From Mesorhizobium sp. INR15 (GTDB taxonomy: Bacteria > Pseudomonadota > Alphaproteobacteria > Rhizobiales > Rhizobiaceae): a stretch of 64,000 nt of DNA. Location of the stretch: NCBI RefSeq assembly GCF_015500075.1, contig NZ_CP045496.1, forward strand, positions 5,528,001-5,592,000, given 5' to 3'. Shown here in pieces: positions 26,197 to 34,532 of the stretch (positions are counted from its first letter, which is position 1; every line of letters begins with the position of its first letter). Position numbers and translations under genes: made by a program. Under the pieces are notes generated by a model. The model ran no database searches, had not been told where the DNA came from, and was given only the letters and a program-made list of their open reading frames with translations.

Positions 26197-26862
26197 TTAC
26201 GCCTCCGGTTCGCGCATGCGGTAGCCCATGCCGCGCACGGTCTCGATCATATCGATGCCCATCTTCTTGCGAAGCCGCCCGACAAAGACCTCTATGGTGT
26301 TGGAATCGCGGTCGAAATCCTGGTCATAGAGATGTTCGACCAGTTCAGTCCGCGATACGACCTCGCCCATGTGATGCATCAGGTAGGCCAGCAGGCGAAA
26401 CTCGTGCGAGGTCAGTTTCAGCGGCACGCCGTCGACATCGGCCTTCGATGCCTTTGTGTCGAGACGCAGCGGCCCGCATGTGAGTTCGGAAGACGCATGG
26501 CCCGCGGCGCGCCGGATCAGAGCACGCAGCCGCGCCAGCACCTCTTCGATGTGGAACGGCTTGGTGACGTAGTCGTCAGCGCCAGCGTCAATGCCGGAGA
26601 CCTTGTCGCTCCAGCGGTCGCGCGCCGTCAGGATGAGAACCGGCATCTTGCGGCCGCCGCGCCGCCAGCGCTCAACCACGCTGATGCCGTCCATCTGCGG
26701 CAGGCCGATATCGAGCACCACGGCATCGTAAGGCTCGGTGTCCCCGAGAAAATGGCCTTCCTCGCCATCGAAAGCCCGATCGACGACATAGCCGGCATCG
26801 ACCAGCGCATCCGATATCTGCCGGTTGAGATCCTTGTCATCCTCGACGACGAGCACACGCAT
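26197..26862 (-). CDS. feuP: FeuP-like OmpR-family response regulator
   Basis: Receiver plus winged-helix regulator, 221 residues. The acidic pocket is in VVEDDKD, the phosphoacceptor is Asp51 in AVVLDIGLPQMDG, and the conserved Lys is in VTKPFHIEEV. The C-terminal output domain ends ETVRGMGYRMREPEA. It precedes the kinase on the same strand and follows a small exported protein. In S. meliloti FeuP/FeuQ is required for nodule invasion and activates ndvA (cyclic glucan export); in R. leguminosarum it was linked to iron uptake. Whether the same targets apply here cannot be read from this window. The order small exported protein, FeuP, FeuQ supports the name. Confidence 0.78.
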   Translation of the reverse strand: MRVLVVEDDKDLNRQISDALVDAGYVVDRAFDGEEGHFLGDTEPYDAVVLDIGLPQMDGISVVERWRRGGRKMPVLILTARDRWSDKVSGIDAGADDYVTKPFHIEEVLARLRALIRRAAGHASSELTCGPLRLDTKASKADVDGVPLKLTSHEFRLLAYLMHHMGEVVSRTELVEHLYDQDFDRDSNTIEVFVGRLRKKMGIDMIETVRGMGYRMREPEA

Positions 26863-26939
26863 GCGGGAATTATACCTGTTGTGAAGAACTGGCCGGCTTC
26901 AGCTATAGGCCGATTCCAGCGGCCTGTGAAACGGAGGGG

Positions 26940-27239
26940 TCAGTTCTGGGGAACGACGATCTCGGAGCGGCGCGGACGTTGTCCGTCCTTGCCCGGGACA
27001 AGCACGACGATGACGCAGACCGGTTGACCGCCGCGTGTCGACTGCGAAGCCTTGGCAAGTGTCCCGCCATTCTCTTCCGCCACCTGCTGACCGATCGCAT
27101 AGCAGTCGGAATCAGCCAGGACGATCTGATCAACCTGCGCGGGCTCGACGGCCGGCAATGCCATCGCCTGCGACGCCAGCAACGCCGCGGCGCAGAGCAC
27201 CGGTATCGCGGTTCGGAAATGGGAGCGAAGCGTTTTCAT
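26940..27239 (-). CDS. Small exported protein upstream of feuP (FeuN candidate)
   Basis: A 99-residue protein with a clear signal peptide: MKTLRSHFRTAIPVLCAAAL and cleavage after QAMA. The mature part is about 72 residues with two cysteines (DSDCYAIGQ and QPVCVIVV) that could form a disulfide, then a basic tail RPRRSEIVV. It lies 77 bases before feuP on the same strand. In S. meliloti a small periplasmic protein, FeuN, encoded just upstream of feuP, restrains FeuQ signalling; size, export and position fit, but I cannot compare the sequences. Other rhizobial small exported proteins would look similar. Confidence 0.65.
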   Translation of the reverse strand: MKTLRSHFRTAIPVLCAAALLASQAMALPAVEPAQVDQIVLADSDCYAIGQQVAEENGGTLAKASQSTRGGQPVCVIVVLVPGKDGQRPRRSEIVVPQN

Positions 27240-27407
27240 GGTTGGCGTTGTAACGCATCGGTGCTGAACGTGAAATGAACAGTGAACGCCGCAAAAAACA
27301 TGCCCGCCACACCCCTGAAACGCGAGTCACCCGGAGATTTCGCCGCCCGCCCTGACAAAGCCAGCGAAACACAGTCTAGACCCGGTTCAAGCCATATTGA
27401 AAGCGCG

Positions 27408-27815
27408 TCAGGTGTTTTCCTGCGTCAGGGCGCGAAAGCGCAGCATTCCATGATGCACCAGAAGCTCCTCGTCATAGCGCGCTTCGGAGAACTCCAGCAC
27501 CAGCCGTGTCTGCCCGCGCGGGCCGATGATCAGCACCGCTTCGGCCAGGCGCGCCTTGACCCTGTCCATGATGGCTTGTGTTTCGCCTTCGCCTTGCGCC
27601 TTCGACCAGACATGCAGGGTGATTAGCTGATCAGCATCATTCTCGGCGCCGGTGTTGCCATCGAAGGCGCTGGTCATGCCGCAAGTCACATAGGGAAAGG
27701 CTCCATTGACCGCTTCACGCTCAAGCAGTCCGGCGCCGCCAAGCAGCGCCGAGAGCGGGGCATCGCTTTTCAGTCTCAGGAACAGTGCCTGCTGCAAATC
27801 GCCGGGCGCGGTCAT
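27408..27815 (-). CDS. DUF3168-family tail-completion-like protein (phage/GTA type)
   Basis: The ATG at 27815 gives 134 residues starting MTAPGDLQQALFLRLKSDAP, with FPYVTCGMTSAFDGNTGAE and LITLHVWSK, typical of DUF3168. In tailed phages and the Rhodobacter gene transfer agent this family forms the tail terminator that caps the tail tube. No other phage gene lies beside it, so it is an orphan. It follows the ABC permease gene on the same strand. An ORF extending to 27899 would overlap the permease stop and begins with a non-conserved basic stretch, so I prefer the later ATG. Confidence 0.78.
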   Translation of the reverse strand: MTAPGDLQQALFLRLKSDAPLSALLGGAGLLEREAVNGAFPYVTCGMTSAFDGNTGAENDADQLITLHVWSKAQGEGETQAIMDRVKARLAEAVLIIGPRGQTRLVLEFSEARYDEELLVHHGMLRFRALTQENT

Positions 27816-27895
27816 CGTCGTCTTCCCTCGCCTGTCGCGGCCTCGTGGGCCTTCAGAATTGCGCGAATCTATCCGGGCTCTGCCCGGTCCGCCAA

Positions 27896-28702
27896 TCAAT
27901 GGGCAGAGCGCAACCTGACAACAAAGCTGCGGATTGCCAAGACCAGAACCGTTATCAAAATGAGGATCACGGACAGCGCCGCGATCGCCGGATCAATATT
28001 GTCGCGCAGGCCCATCCACATGAGGCGGGGCAAAGTGATCGCGTTGACGCTGGTGATGAACAGGGTGACGCCGATTTCCTCCCAGGAGAGCACGAAGGAT
28101 AACAATGCCGCGGTGATGATGCCGAATTTGATGTTGGGCATGATGATCCGCGTGGCGCGTTCCCAGACCGTGGCGCCGAGGCCACGCGCGGCAAGATCGA
28201 TGCGTCGGTCGAGCTGACTGAGCGAGACCAGCATCATCACGGTGGCGAAAGGCACCGTCATCACGGAATGCGCCATGGCGACGCCAAGCCAGGTGTCGTA
28301 GCCAAAGAACGAACCGAGGCCGGATATCGATGTCAAAAGGAAGTAGAGAGTGATCGCGGAAACGACCGGTGGAACGACCATCGGCAGCAGCACGAAACCG
28401 ACCAGAACCGCGGTAAAGCGAGGCTGGAACATCCAGACGCCGAGGCTGAAGCAAAGCGCCAGAACAGTCGAGAAAGCGCTGCTGACCACCCCAATCCGAA
28501 TGCTGAGCAGGATCGAATCGATCCAGCGTGGGTCCTCGATCAGCGCACGGTAGTGGCGCAGCGAGAGCTCGCCCGACGGCATCGCCAGCATGCGGCTGGG
28601 CGTCAGCGATACCGGGATGACGGCCAGTAGCGGCATCAGCAGGAACAGCGCCACGAAAGCGGCTATGATCAGTGTGGCGGGGCCTGGGCGATATGTCGGC
28701 AT
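27896..28702 (-). CDS. ABC transporter permease, PotC type
   Basis: Inner-membrane permease of 268 residues with about six helices. The binding-protein-dependent transport loop that contacts the ATPase is near residues 175-195 (DLAARGLGATVWERATRIIM). Four bases separate it from the upstream permease. Together with the ATPase, binding protein and first permease it forms a polyamine/opine/iron-type importer; the PotABCD arrangement suggests a cationic amine, but the ligand is not shown. Confidence 0.87.
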   Translation of the reverse strand: MPTYRPGPATLIIAAFVALFLLMPLLAVIPVSLTPSRMLAMPSGELSLRHYRALIEDPRWIDSILLSIRIGVVSSAFSTVLALCFSLGVWMFQPRFTAVLVGFVLLPMVVPPVVSAITLYFLLTSISGLGSFFGYDTWLGVAMAHSVMTVPFATVMMLVSLSQLDRRIDLAARGLGATVWERATRIIMPNIKFGIITAALLSFVLSWEEIGVTLFITSVNAITLPRLMWMGLRDNIDPAIAALSVILILITVLVLAIRSFVVRLRSAH

Positions 28703-28706
28703 CTGA

Positions 28707-29540
28707 TCAGACCAATTGCTTCGGCCGCACGTAGCGGAACAGCAGCGCCATCAGCGCGCCGACGAACAGCACCAGCACCACGCTTATCGCCGCCCCCAGG
28801 CCCCAGTCCGGGCTCTGGAAGATCCTGAGATAGATCAGTTCGGCAACCATCACGCTGCGGCCACCACCAAGGATCGCCGGAGTGACGAAAAAGCCCAGTG
28901 AAAAGACGAAGACGATGAGTGCTGCACCAATGATGCCGGGCCGGGTCATCGGCACGAAGACCGACCAGAAGGTACGCATGCGGCTGGAGCCGAGGCCGCG
29001 CGCCGCCAACAGCACGCGATCGTCGAGGCTGCGCATGGCCGACGCCAGCGGAAAGACCGCGAAGGGAATGAGGAAATGCGTCATGCCGACAATGACGCCG
29101 AATTCGTTGCGCACCAATGTCAGGGGTTCGGAGATGAAGCCGAGTGCCTGCAGCCAGGTGTTGATCAAGCCGCGGTTGGAGAGCAGTGCAACCCAGCCAA
29201 AGGCGCGGGTGAGAACCGATATCCAGAATGGAACCAGGATGCAGAACTCCGCAACGAGCCGCTGTGCCGGGGTTCCGCGAACCCAGACGACGGTGATGGC
29301 ATAAGCGGCGGTAACCGAGACCAGTGTGACGATGGCGGCGATGCGCAGCGTCCGGATGAACACCGACTGCACCAGTTCGTCCGTGAGCAGTGCATCATAC
29401 TGGCCGAGCCCCGGCGTCGGCAGCGTGAAGCTCCATTTGACGACGCCAAGGAACGGCCAGGCGTAAGCGAGGCCAAGAAACAGGAGCAGCGGCGCCATCA
29501 TCAGCGCCGCGCCCATCCTGTCGGAAAGATAGCTTCTCAT
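28707..29540 (-). CDS. ABC transporter permease, PotB type
   Basis: The ATG at 29540 gives 277 residues starting MRSYLSDRMGAALMMAPLLL, with six hydrophobic segments and the coupling-loop EAA-like motif LLAARGLGSSRMRTFWSVFV. The start lies seven bases after the binding-protein stop. An upstream in-frame extension to 29624 overlaps that gene and is rejected. Confidence 0.87.
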   Translation of the reverse strand: MRSYLSDRMGAALMMAPLLLFLGLAYAWPFLGVVKWSFTLPTPGLGQYDALLTDELVQSVFIRTLRIAAIVTLVSVTAAYAITVVWVRGTPAQRLVAEFCILVPFWISVLTRAFGWVALLSNRGLINTWLQALGFISEPLTLVRNEFGVIVGMTHFLIPFAVFPLASAMRSLDDRVLLAARGLGSSRMRTFWSVFVPMTRPGIIGAALIVFVFSLGFFVTPAILGGGRSVMVAELIYLRIFQSPDWGLGAAISVVLVLFVGALMALLFRYVRPKQLV

Positions 29541-29547
29541 GCCCTTG

Positions 29548-30663
29548 TCAGGCGGAGATGATCTTCGTGTATTCGTCGAGTGCCGCCCCGTAATTCTTGG
29601 CGTACCAATCCATGTCGAGAGCAATCTGCTTCTTCATGTTTTCCGGGTCGACGGGGTTGATGCGCTTCTTGTCGGCGGGGATCAGCGCGTCGGCGGCCGG
29701 ATTGGCCGGGCCTTGGCCGAGCTTGTCGAACATCACCAGCTGTTTCTGCGGATCCTGGGCGCTGGCGATGAACTTCATCGCCGCGTCCTTGCCGCCCGGA
29801 TTGCCCTTGATCACGGCGAGAGCGCCAGGCGAAATCAGGCCCTGATCCCAGATGAACTTGATCTTGCCGCCGGAATCCTGCTCGATCAGCGAGGCGCGCG
29901 TCGACCAGACGATGGCCATGGAGGCCTCGCCGTTGAGCAGCACGCTCTGGCTTTCCGCGCCGCCGCCCCAATAAGCGACCACGTTTTCCTTGAAGGCAGC
30001 GATCTTGTCATGCGCGCGCTTGAGGTCGAGCGGATAGAGCGAAGCCGGCGCGATGCCGTCGGCAAGCAATGCGGCTTCCCAGCTCGACACGCCCCATTTG
30101 TAGAGCGAGCGTTTGCCGGGGAATTTCTTCACGTCGAAGAAATCGGCCATGCCGGTGGGCGCGTCCTTGCCGTACTTCTCGGAATCGTACGCGATGACAT
30201 AGGAGAAGAAATAGGTCGAGGCGGCATAGTCCCAGCCGAAGCCCGGGCGCATCTTTTTCTTGTCGACGATGTTGTAGTCGATCGGCTCGAGCATGCCTTG
30301 CGCACCAAGTGTGATGGCCGAGAACGGATCGACGTCGACGAGATCCCAGGTCGGCGCTCCGCTCTTGAACTGTGCGGCGATCGCGCCTTCGGTCGGGCCG
30401 GAGCCATCCATCTTGACGGCAATGCCGGTGTCCTTGGCAAATGCCTGGCCATAGGCGGCATCATAGGCCGTGATGGCGTCGCCGCCCCAGTTCACCAGCA
30501 CCAGTTCCTTTGCCGCGGCAAAGGCGCCGGTCGAGCGAAGCAGCATCGGCGTGCCAGCCAGCACAAGTGCTGCAAGCTGTGTGAATTGCCGGCGCGAGAT
30601 TTCACCGCGGCCTGCCCTGCCGGACAAGGTCTCGATGGCTTGTTTCTTGGTATCGTTGGTCAT
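29548..30663 (-). CDS. ABC transporter periplasmic substrate-binding protein (PotD-like)
   Basis: Secreted binding protein, 371 residues from the ATG at 30663, which has AAGGGGAA about nine bases upstream. The N-terminus carries a twin-arginine-like signal (SRRQFTQLAALVLAG) with likely cleavage after AFA. The mature protein opens AKELVLVNWGGDAITAYDAA, characteristic of PotD/PotF-type polyamine binding proteins and relatives (SBP_bac_2/8 fold). The ligand cannot be read from motifs. Linkage to amidohydrolase and guanidine-hydrolysing genes suggests a nitrogen-rich cationic ligand. Confidence 0.88.
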   Translation of the reverse strand: MTNDTKKQAIETLSGRAGRGEISRRQFTQLAALVLAGTPMLLRSTGAFAAAKELVLVNWGGDAITAYDAAYGQAFAKDTGIAVKMDGSGPTEGAIAAQFKSGAPTWDLVDVDPFSAITLGAQGMLEPIDYNIVDKKKMRPGFGWDYAASTYFFSYVIAYDSEKYGKDAPTGMADFFDVKKFPGKRSLYKWGVSSWEAALLADGIAPASLYPLDLKRAHDKIAAFKENVVAYWGGGAESQSVLLNGEASMAIVWSTRASLIEQDSGGKIKFIWDQGLISPGALAVIKGNPGGKDAAMKFIASAQDPQKQLVMFDKLGQGPANPAADALIPADKKRINPVDPENMKKQIALDMDWYAKNYGAALDEYTKIISA

Positions 30664-30729
30664 GTCAGTTCCCCTTATTGTTGTTGGTCGTACCGGATAG
30701 TGGTGTGCGAAGGTTCGCCGCACCGATCG

Positions 30730-31824
30730 TCATTGGCCTCCGTCCGGAAGGAGGAAACCCTTTTCCGCCGGCCAGGTGAGCCATACGGAGTTGCCCTTGC
30801 TCAGCGCGTCGGCGGCGACCTCGTTCGGCACGGAGACCGTCACCTTCGCGCCTTGCCGTGTCGTCAGATCGAGCCGTGTAGCCGCACCCAGGTAGGTCGA
30901 GGCGGTGGCGGTAGCGGCGATGCCGTTCTCATCGGCTGACGCTTCGCGAGCGATCGACATGTATTCAGGCCTGATCGCCAGGATCGCATTGCTACCCACG
31001 GCTTTGGCGTTGCCGCGAAGGCTGATGGCTCGGTCCTCGCACAGGCCGGTGGCGCCATTGTCCTGGCAGCGGACATCCTTGAGCGCCAGCATGTTGATTT
31101 CACCGAGGAACTCGGCGACGAAACGATTGGCCGGCCGGTCATAGACCTCGTCAGGCGCGCCAACCTGCAGCAATTCACCGTGATTGAAGATGGCCACGCG
31201 CGACGACAGCGCCAGCGCCTCGCTCTGGTCGTGGGTCACGAATACGAAGGTGGTGCCGGTCTCCTGGTGCAGCCGCTTCATCTCGGCCTGCATCTGGCCA
31301 CGAAGACCTTTGTCGAGCGCGGAGAACGGTTCATCGAGCAAAAGCACACCCGGTTCGAACACCAGAGCGCGCGCCAGCGCGACGCGCTGCTGCTGGCCAC
31401 CGGACAACTGCGCCGGCAATTTCTTCTCGTGGCCCTTCAGCCCCACGCGTTCGATCATCTCGCCAACAAGGCGCTTGATGTCGGCGGCCGATTTCTTGCG
31501 TACCTTGAGCGGGAAAGCGATGTTGGCTTCGACCGTCATGTGCGGAAACAGCGCGTAACCCTGGAACACCATGCCCGCGGCACGCTGCTCCGCCGGGCGG
31601 TCCGTGATGTCGGTGCCGTCGCTGAACAAACGACCTTCGGTGGGTTGCACGAAGCCGGCCAGGATCATCAGGAAGGTGGTTTTGCCAGAACCGGATGGCC
31701 CAAGCAGGGTAAGGAACTCGCCACGACCAATGTCGAGCGTCAGATTGTTCAATGCACGGAACGAGCCAAAGCTCTTGCCGATCCCGATTGCCTTGATCTC
31801 TGCGGCCCGGCCGGGTTGCTGCAT
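30730..31824 (-). CDS. ABC transporter ATP-binding protein (PotA-like)
   Basis: ATPase of 364 residues. Walker A is GPSGSGKTT, the signature is LSGGQQQRVALARAL, and Walker B is VLLLDEPFSALD, followed by VFVTHDQSEALAL with the switch His. The last 100 residues form the TOBE domain typical of the polyamine/iron/sulfate importer branch (ILAIRPEYM, ASTYLGAATRLDL). First gene of the leftward ATPase, binding protein, permease, permease operon. Confidence 0.92.
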   Translation of the reverse strand: MQQPGRAAEIKAIGIGKSFGSFRALNNLTLDIGRGEFLTLLGPSGSGKTTFLMILAGFVQPTEGRLFSDGTDITDRPAEQRAAGMVFQGYALFPHMTVEANIAFPLKVRKKSAADIKRLVGEMIERVGLKGHEKKLPAQLSGGQQQRVALARALVFEPGVLLLDEPFSALDKGLRGQMQAEMKRLHQETGTTFVFVTHDQSEALALSSRVAIFNHGELLQVGAPDEVYDRPANRFVAEFLGEINMLALKDVRCQDNGATGLCEDRAISLRGNAKAVGSNAILAIRPEYMSIAREASADENGIAATATASTYLGAATRLDLTTRQGAKVTVSVPNEVAADALSKGNSVWLTWPAEKGFLLPDGGQ

Positions 31825-31914
31825 CCTGCCTGTTTCCTCAGTTTCTATCGAAATCGTAGGCAGCGCGCGGCTTCACCGCAACCGAATAGTTTTCGCCGGA
31901 TCGGCAAATTCCAT

Positions 31915-32841
31915 TCATCTGTCCGATCGGTGGCGGCCTTGATCGGCCTTGCCGTTCGCGTTGCTTTCCGAGAGCCTTGATCGCAGCCATCCGCCGAACG
32001 CCTCCAGAACCGGGTGGTTCGCCTTGGCGTGTTCTGAAACGAGGAAGTAGGAACGCGGCGATTTGATCGAGATATCGAAGGGGCGCACCAGCCTGCCCTC
32101 GGCCAGCGCCTTGCCGCTGGTCAGTTCATCGCCCATGGCCATGCCCTGGCCGGCGATCGCGGCCGAGAAGACGAGGTTCATGTCGGAAAAGAAGATGCCG
32201 GCTTCAGGATCGGGATTCTCGACCTTTGACAGCGCCAGCCAGCGCGCCCAGTCCTCCGTGTCGCCCAGATGCAGGAGATTGGCGCGTAGCACGTCGGCTG
32301 GTTTGGAAAATCCGCCAACCTTGTTGAGCAGCGTCGGGCTGCACAGCGGCGTGAAGGAAATTTCGCACAGCAGCTCCGCCGCCCGGTTCGGCCAGTTGCC
32401 GACACCAAAGGCAATAAAGGCGTCCGCCTCGGCATTGCTGACATCGTCCAGCCGCCGCGGCGTCAGGATGCGCAGCGCGACATCGGGATAGAGCTGCCTG
32501 AACTCACCGATATGGGTACACAGGAACAGCGAGGCGAAACCCGGCGTGCAGCTGATGCTGAAGGAGCCGCCGACGCCGGTGCCAGCATGACGCGTCACCG
32601 CGTCGCCGAGCACGGTCAGCGCCTTGCGCACATCGCTGGCGTAGCGCTGGCCACGCGGGGTCAACGCCACGCCCTTGCCGATCCGCTCCAGAAGATCAAA
32701 GCCGAGATCGCGTTCGAGCAGGCGAAGCTGGTGGCTGACGGCGCTGCGGGTCAGATGCAACTCATCGGCGGCGCGCCATACGCTGCCGTGACGGGCAAAA
32801 CTGTCGAGCGCGCGCAGCGCCTGTGTCGATGGTATGCGCAA
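31915..32841 (-). CDS. LysR-family transcriptional regulator
   Basis: 308 residues. The N-terminal HTH reads LDSFARHGSVWRAADELHLT then RSAVSHQLRLLE; the C-terminal two-lobed effector domain follows (PDVALRILTPRRLDDV, IAGQGMAMGDELTSGKAL), of the GcvA-like branch. The start is a TTG at 32841 giving MRIPSTQALRALDSF; a stop codon lies two codons upstream in frame, so no earlier start is possible, and GAGG sits just before the TTG. It lies 90 bases upstream of the ABC operon on the same strand and diverges from the M20 gene, so it probably regulates one or both. Confidence 0.9.
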   Translation of the reverse strand: MRIPSTQALRALDSFARHGSVWRAADELHLTRSAVSHQLRLLERDLGFDLLERIGKGVALTPRGQRYASDVRKALTVLGDAVTRHAGTGVGGSFSISCTPGFASLFLCTHIGEFRQLYPDVALRILTPRRLDDVSNAEADAFIAFGVGNWPNRAAELLCEISFTPLCSPTLLNKVGGFSKPADVLRANLLHLGDTEDWARWLALSKVENPDPEAGIFFSDMNLVFSAAIAGQGMAMGDELTSGKALAEGRLVRPFDISIKSPRSYFLVSEHAKANHPVLEAFGGWLRSRLSESNANGKADQGRHRSDR

Positions 32842-32923
32842 GATGCCTCAGGTGAACCGAATTTGCATGAGCCGGGAAAACATATCACTTTTTGGCGAAG
32901 CGCTTCACTGCTTTCTTTGACTG
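32842..32923. promoter_or_regulatory. Divergent regulatory gap with a palindrome (LysR/M20)
   Basis: An 82-base gap shared by the divergent LysR and M20 genes. It contains a perfect 10-bp palindrome GAAGCGCTTC at 32897-32906, 17 bases before the M20 start, and a CTCA...TGAG dyad nearer the LysR gene. LysR regulators typically bind such dyads in divergent promoters; binding here is inference. Confidence 0.4.
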
Positions 32924-34516
32924 ATGGAGAAAACGGCCATCACCTCGGCGCAAGCGACAGCACTTGCCTGTCTCGACGACATCCAGCCGTCGCTATCGTT
33001 CTGGACGCGGACGATTTTCGATTTTGGCGAGACCGCATGGCGTGAATACCAGTCGGCGGACTGGTATGTGAGGTTGCTGAAGCGCGAAGGCTTCTCCGTC
33101 GAGGAAGGTTCGGGTGGCATGCCCACGGCCTTCTGCGCGCACTGGACCAATGGCCCCGGGCCGACAGTCGGAATGTATGCCGAGTATGACGCGGTGCCGG
33201 GCAATTGCCAGGACGCAGCGACGATCAAGCGTCCACGCCCGGGCCTGGGCGAACATGCCGGCGGCCATACCGACCCGCATTCAGGTCTCGGCATTTCCGG
33301 CCTCGGCGGCTTGCTTGCGACCAAGGCAGCGATGCAACGTCACGGCATCGGCGGCACGCTGCGCTTCACTGGCGAGCCGGCGGAGAAGGTGCGAGGGTCA
33401 AAGCCGATCCATGCGGCGAAGGGCTATTATGATGGCCTGGCCGGCATGATCTCCTTCCATCCCTTCTACATGCTGCCGCTCTGCAACACGGCGCGCTGGG
33501 ATACGCATTGTGGCGCGGCCTACGCAATGATCTATCGCTTCATCTGCGACGAACCCGAAAATTGGGTTCGCGCAGGCGATGGCGCACCGATCCCGCAAGC
33601 GCATTCCGCCGTGCGGGCACCGGGCGCCAACGACGCGCTGATGATGATGTACATGGCCTCGAAAGCGCTGCGCGATTCCATGCTGCCGCACCAGGGTGGC
33701 TGGTCGATCAGCGAGGCGATCCTGACCGCCGGCCAGGCGACGGCCGACAATCTGCCGGCCGGGCTGGCGGAGATTCAATACATGATCCGCGTTCCGACCC
33801 TGGCCATGGCCGAACAGGTCACCGCCATGCTCGATCGCAACGCGGAGGCAGCGGCCAAGTTGAGCGGCTGTCGTCATGAGCGGCACTGGGTCTCCAAGTC
33901 GCGGCCAGGGCTTGCCAATCACGCGATGGCCGATATCGCCTACGAAGCGTTGTCGACTGTCGGGCCGCCGCGCTGGGACGAGAGGGCCAAGGCAATCGCT
34001 CGCGAAATCCAGGTCAATGCGGGCGGGGTAGCGACGGACGAGCCCTTCATCGCCGAAATGGAGCGGCTGATCGCGCCGCGGGACGCCGAAGCCATCCTGC
34101 GGCGCGACCTGCCGCCGTCCCAGATCAATTCCACCTCGGACGATTACACCGACATGTCCTGGCACACGCCGACGGCGCGATTCTACGTCGCTCGCCCGGC
34201 GCTGCGATCAGCCAATGGCAGCGCGTATCCGTCCTGGGTGATGAACGCACTTGGAGGCATGGCGGAAACCATCGATCCGATGGTGATCTGCGCCGCCAAG
34301 ACGATCGCGCTCGCGGCACTGCGGCTGCTCGAAGACAAGGCCGCCCGCGATGCCGCGATGGACGAATTTGTCTCCCGCACAGGCGGTGGCATCGGCGGCA
34401 CGAACTGGATCGCGCCGCTCTGCGACTACGCCCCGCCAATTCATTTCCGCTGGCCGGAATATGTCACCACCTCGCGCGGGCGGGACTGGTGGATACCGAG
34501 CAACCAAGCCGCATGA
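32924..34516 (+). CDS. M20-family amidohydrolase (AbgB-like)
   Basis: Zinc-dependent amide or peptide hydrolase of 530 residues. The N-terminal catalytic part has GMYAEYDAVPG, matching the M20 metal-site Asp region, then GLGEHAGGHTDPHSGLGIS with candidate metal-binding histidines and GTLRFTGEPAEKVRGSK with the catalytic/metal Glu. A dimerisation insert is in the middle, and a C-terminal NSTSDDYTDMSWHTPT segment resembles AbgB (p-aminobenzoyl-glutamate hydrolase subunit). The substrate is probably an N-acyl amino acid or related amide. It is 16 bases from the next gene, so the pair is an operon divergent from lysR. Confidence 0.85.
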   Translation: MEKTAITSAQATALACLDDIQPSLSFWTRTIFDFGETAWREYQSADWYVRLLKREGFSVEEGSGGMPTAFCAHWTNGPGPTVGMYAEYDAVPGNCQDAATIKRPRPGLGEHAGGHTDPHSGLGISGLGGLLATKAAMQRHGIGGTLRFTGEPAEKVRGSKPIHAAKGYYDGLAGMISFHPFYMLPLCNTARWDTHCGAAYAMIYRFICDEPENWVRAGDGAPIPQAHSAVRAPGANDALMMMYMASKALRDSMLPHQGGWSISEAILTAGQATADNLPAGLAEIQYMIRVPTLAMAEQVTAMLDRNAEAAAKLSGCRHERHWVSKSRPGLANHAMADIAYEALSTVGPPRWDERAKAIAREIQVNAGGVATDEPFIAEMERLIAPRDAEAILRRDLPPSQINSTSDDYTDMSWHTPTARFYVARPALRSANGSAYPSWVMNALGGMAETIDPMVICAAKTIALAALRLLEDKAARDAAMDEFVSRTGGGIGGTNWIAPLCDYAPPIHFRWPEYVTTSRGRDWWIPSNQAA

Positions 34517-34532
34517 TGACGAGGAAAAACCC

